Source: Verrucomicrobiota bacterium
GTDB lineage: Bacteria; Verrucomicrobiota; Verrucomicrobiia; Verrucomicrobiales; Akkermansiaceae
Assembly: GCA_026397695.1 (NCBI GenBank)
Contig: JAPLUJ010000480.1
Location: 1 to 6,489 of the forward strand
DNA length: 6,489 bases
Direction: 5' to 3'
Shown: positions 6,205-6,489 of the stretch, piece by piece
How the letters are laid out: each line of letters starts with the position of its first letter
Numbering within the stretch: position 1 is the first letter of the stretch
Translations under genes and position numbers: made by a program
Notes under the pieces: model-generated
What the model saw: the letters and a program-made list of their open reading frames with translations, nothing else
Told to the model about the DNA's origin: nothing
Database searches by the model: none

Positions 6205-6489
6205 TTAGATATGCGGAGTCCCTGGGTGTTCGTCGCTGGCGCGCCTCGACCCCGGACTGCCGGCTTGAATCACACCGGGATAAGTAATCTTGCATTTTTG
6301 ATCGAGCACGAGGTAGGCCCCGCCGGCACCGTGCTCGTCTGTTAGAGCACGGTCAGCGGGGTTGCTTGGATCGATGGCATTGCGCAGAAATGCGGCGAGG
6401 GTTTGGAGGTGTGGTTCGGCAGTCCACGGTTCGCTCCAATGCATGAGATCGGTGAAATTGACATCCGCAGTGAGATACTGGCGGCCCGG
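6205..6489 (-). CDS. C-terminal part of an unrecognised protein (cut by right edge)
   Basis: The frame is open from the window edge to a TAA at 6205-6207, giving 94 residues. The first 77 or so look like ordinary globular protein, with mixed composition, helix-like stretches (HLQTLAAFLRNAIDP) and a strand-like AYLVLDQKCKITYPGVIQ. I do not recognise the family and see no catalytic motif. The final 17 residues (SPGSRRASDEHPGTPHI) are different in character and are coded by DNA bordering the hairpin repeats, so the original end of the gene may have been replaced or extended. It is convergent with the repeat protein gene. A chance open frame cannot be excluded over this length. Confidence 0.5.
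   Translation of the reverse strand, partial: PGRQYLTADVNFTDLMHWSEPWTAEPHLQTLAAFLRNAIDPSNPADRALTDEHGAGGAYLVLDQKCKITYPGVIQAGSPGSRRASDEHPGTPHI

Noticed and set aside
6191..6218. Hairpin CTCCG/CGGAG spanning the stop codon of the right-edge frame
   Set aside because: A five-base stem with a long loop is expected often by chance in DNA of this composition.

Overview
The window looks like a chromosomal housekeeping segment from a GC-rich member of the Verrucomicrobiota. This placement is an inference. It rests on the 476-residue '(W)xxxDPxxAxxYA' repeat protein, whose style I associate with that phylum, on the clostridial-type long PurL, and on short GC-rich repeats of the 'GCCGGGACGGC' kind between genes. 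No rRNA, tRNA, CRISPR array, transposase or phage gene is visible.

Positions 1-4442 carry four genes on the minus strand. In order of transcription they are a probable pyrophosphate-dependent phosphofructokinase (pfp), CDP-diacylglycerol-serine O-phosphatidyltransferase (pssA), a lysine 2,3-aminomutase (kamA) and the N-terminal 309 codons of phosphoribosylformylglycinamidine synthase (purL), which runs off the left edge. The gaps are 47, 8 and 137 nt. Only pssA-kamA are tightly joined. A good sigma70-like promoter sits directly before the pssA ATG, so pssA-kamA may be transcribed apart from pfp. The genes cover glycolysis, phospholipid synthesis, beta-lysine formation and purine synthesis; I see no single shared pathway.

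A 132-nt divergent region (4443-4574) separates pfp from the one complete plus-strand gene (4575-6005). That gene encodes a membrane-anchored or exported helical-repeat protein of unknown function, with a Gly/Met-rich insert and a Gly/Ala/Pro-rich tail. From 6006 to 6204 there is a convergent intergenic stretch rich in small hairpins and related GC-rich repeats. The right edge (6205-6489) holds the C-terminal part of an unrecognised minus-strand reading frame whose last codons seem to run into repeat-like DNA.

The points most worth a second look are: purL losing its family pattern and running into hairpin-containing, repeat-like sequence at the left edge; the pssA promoter, spaced so that the transcript would be almost leaderless; the absence of Shine-Dalgarno sequences at all five visible starts; the missing zinc-site cysteines in KamA; and the repeat protein. 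I do not see a convincing new multi-gene system.
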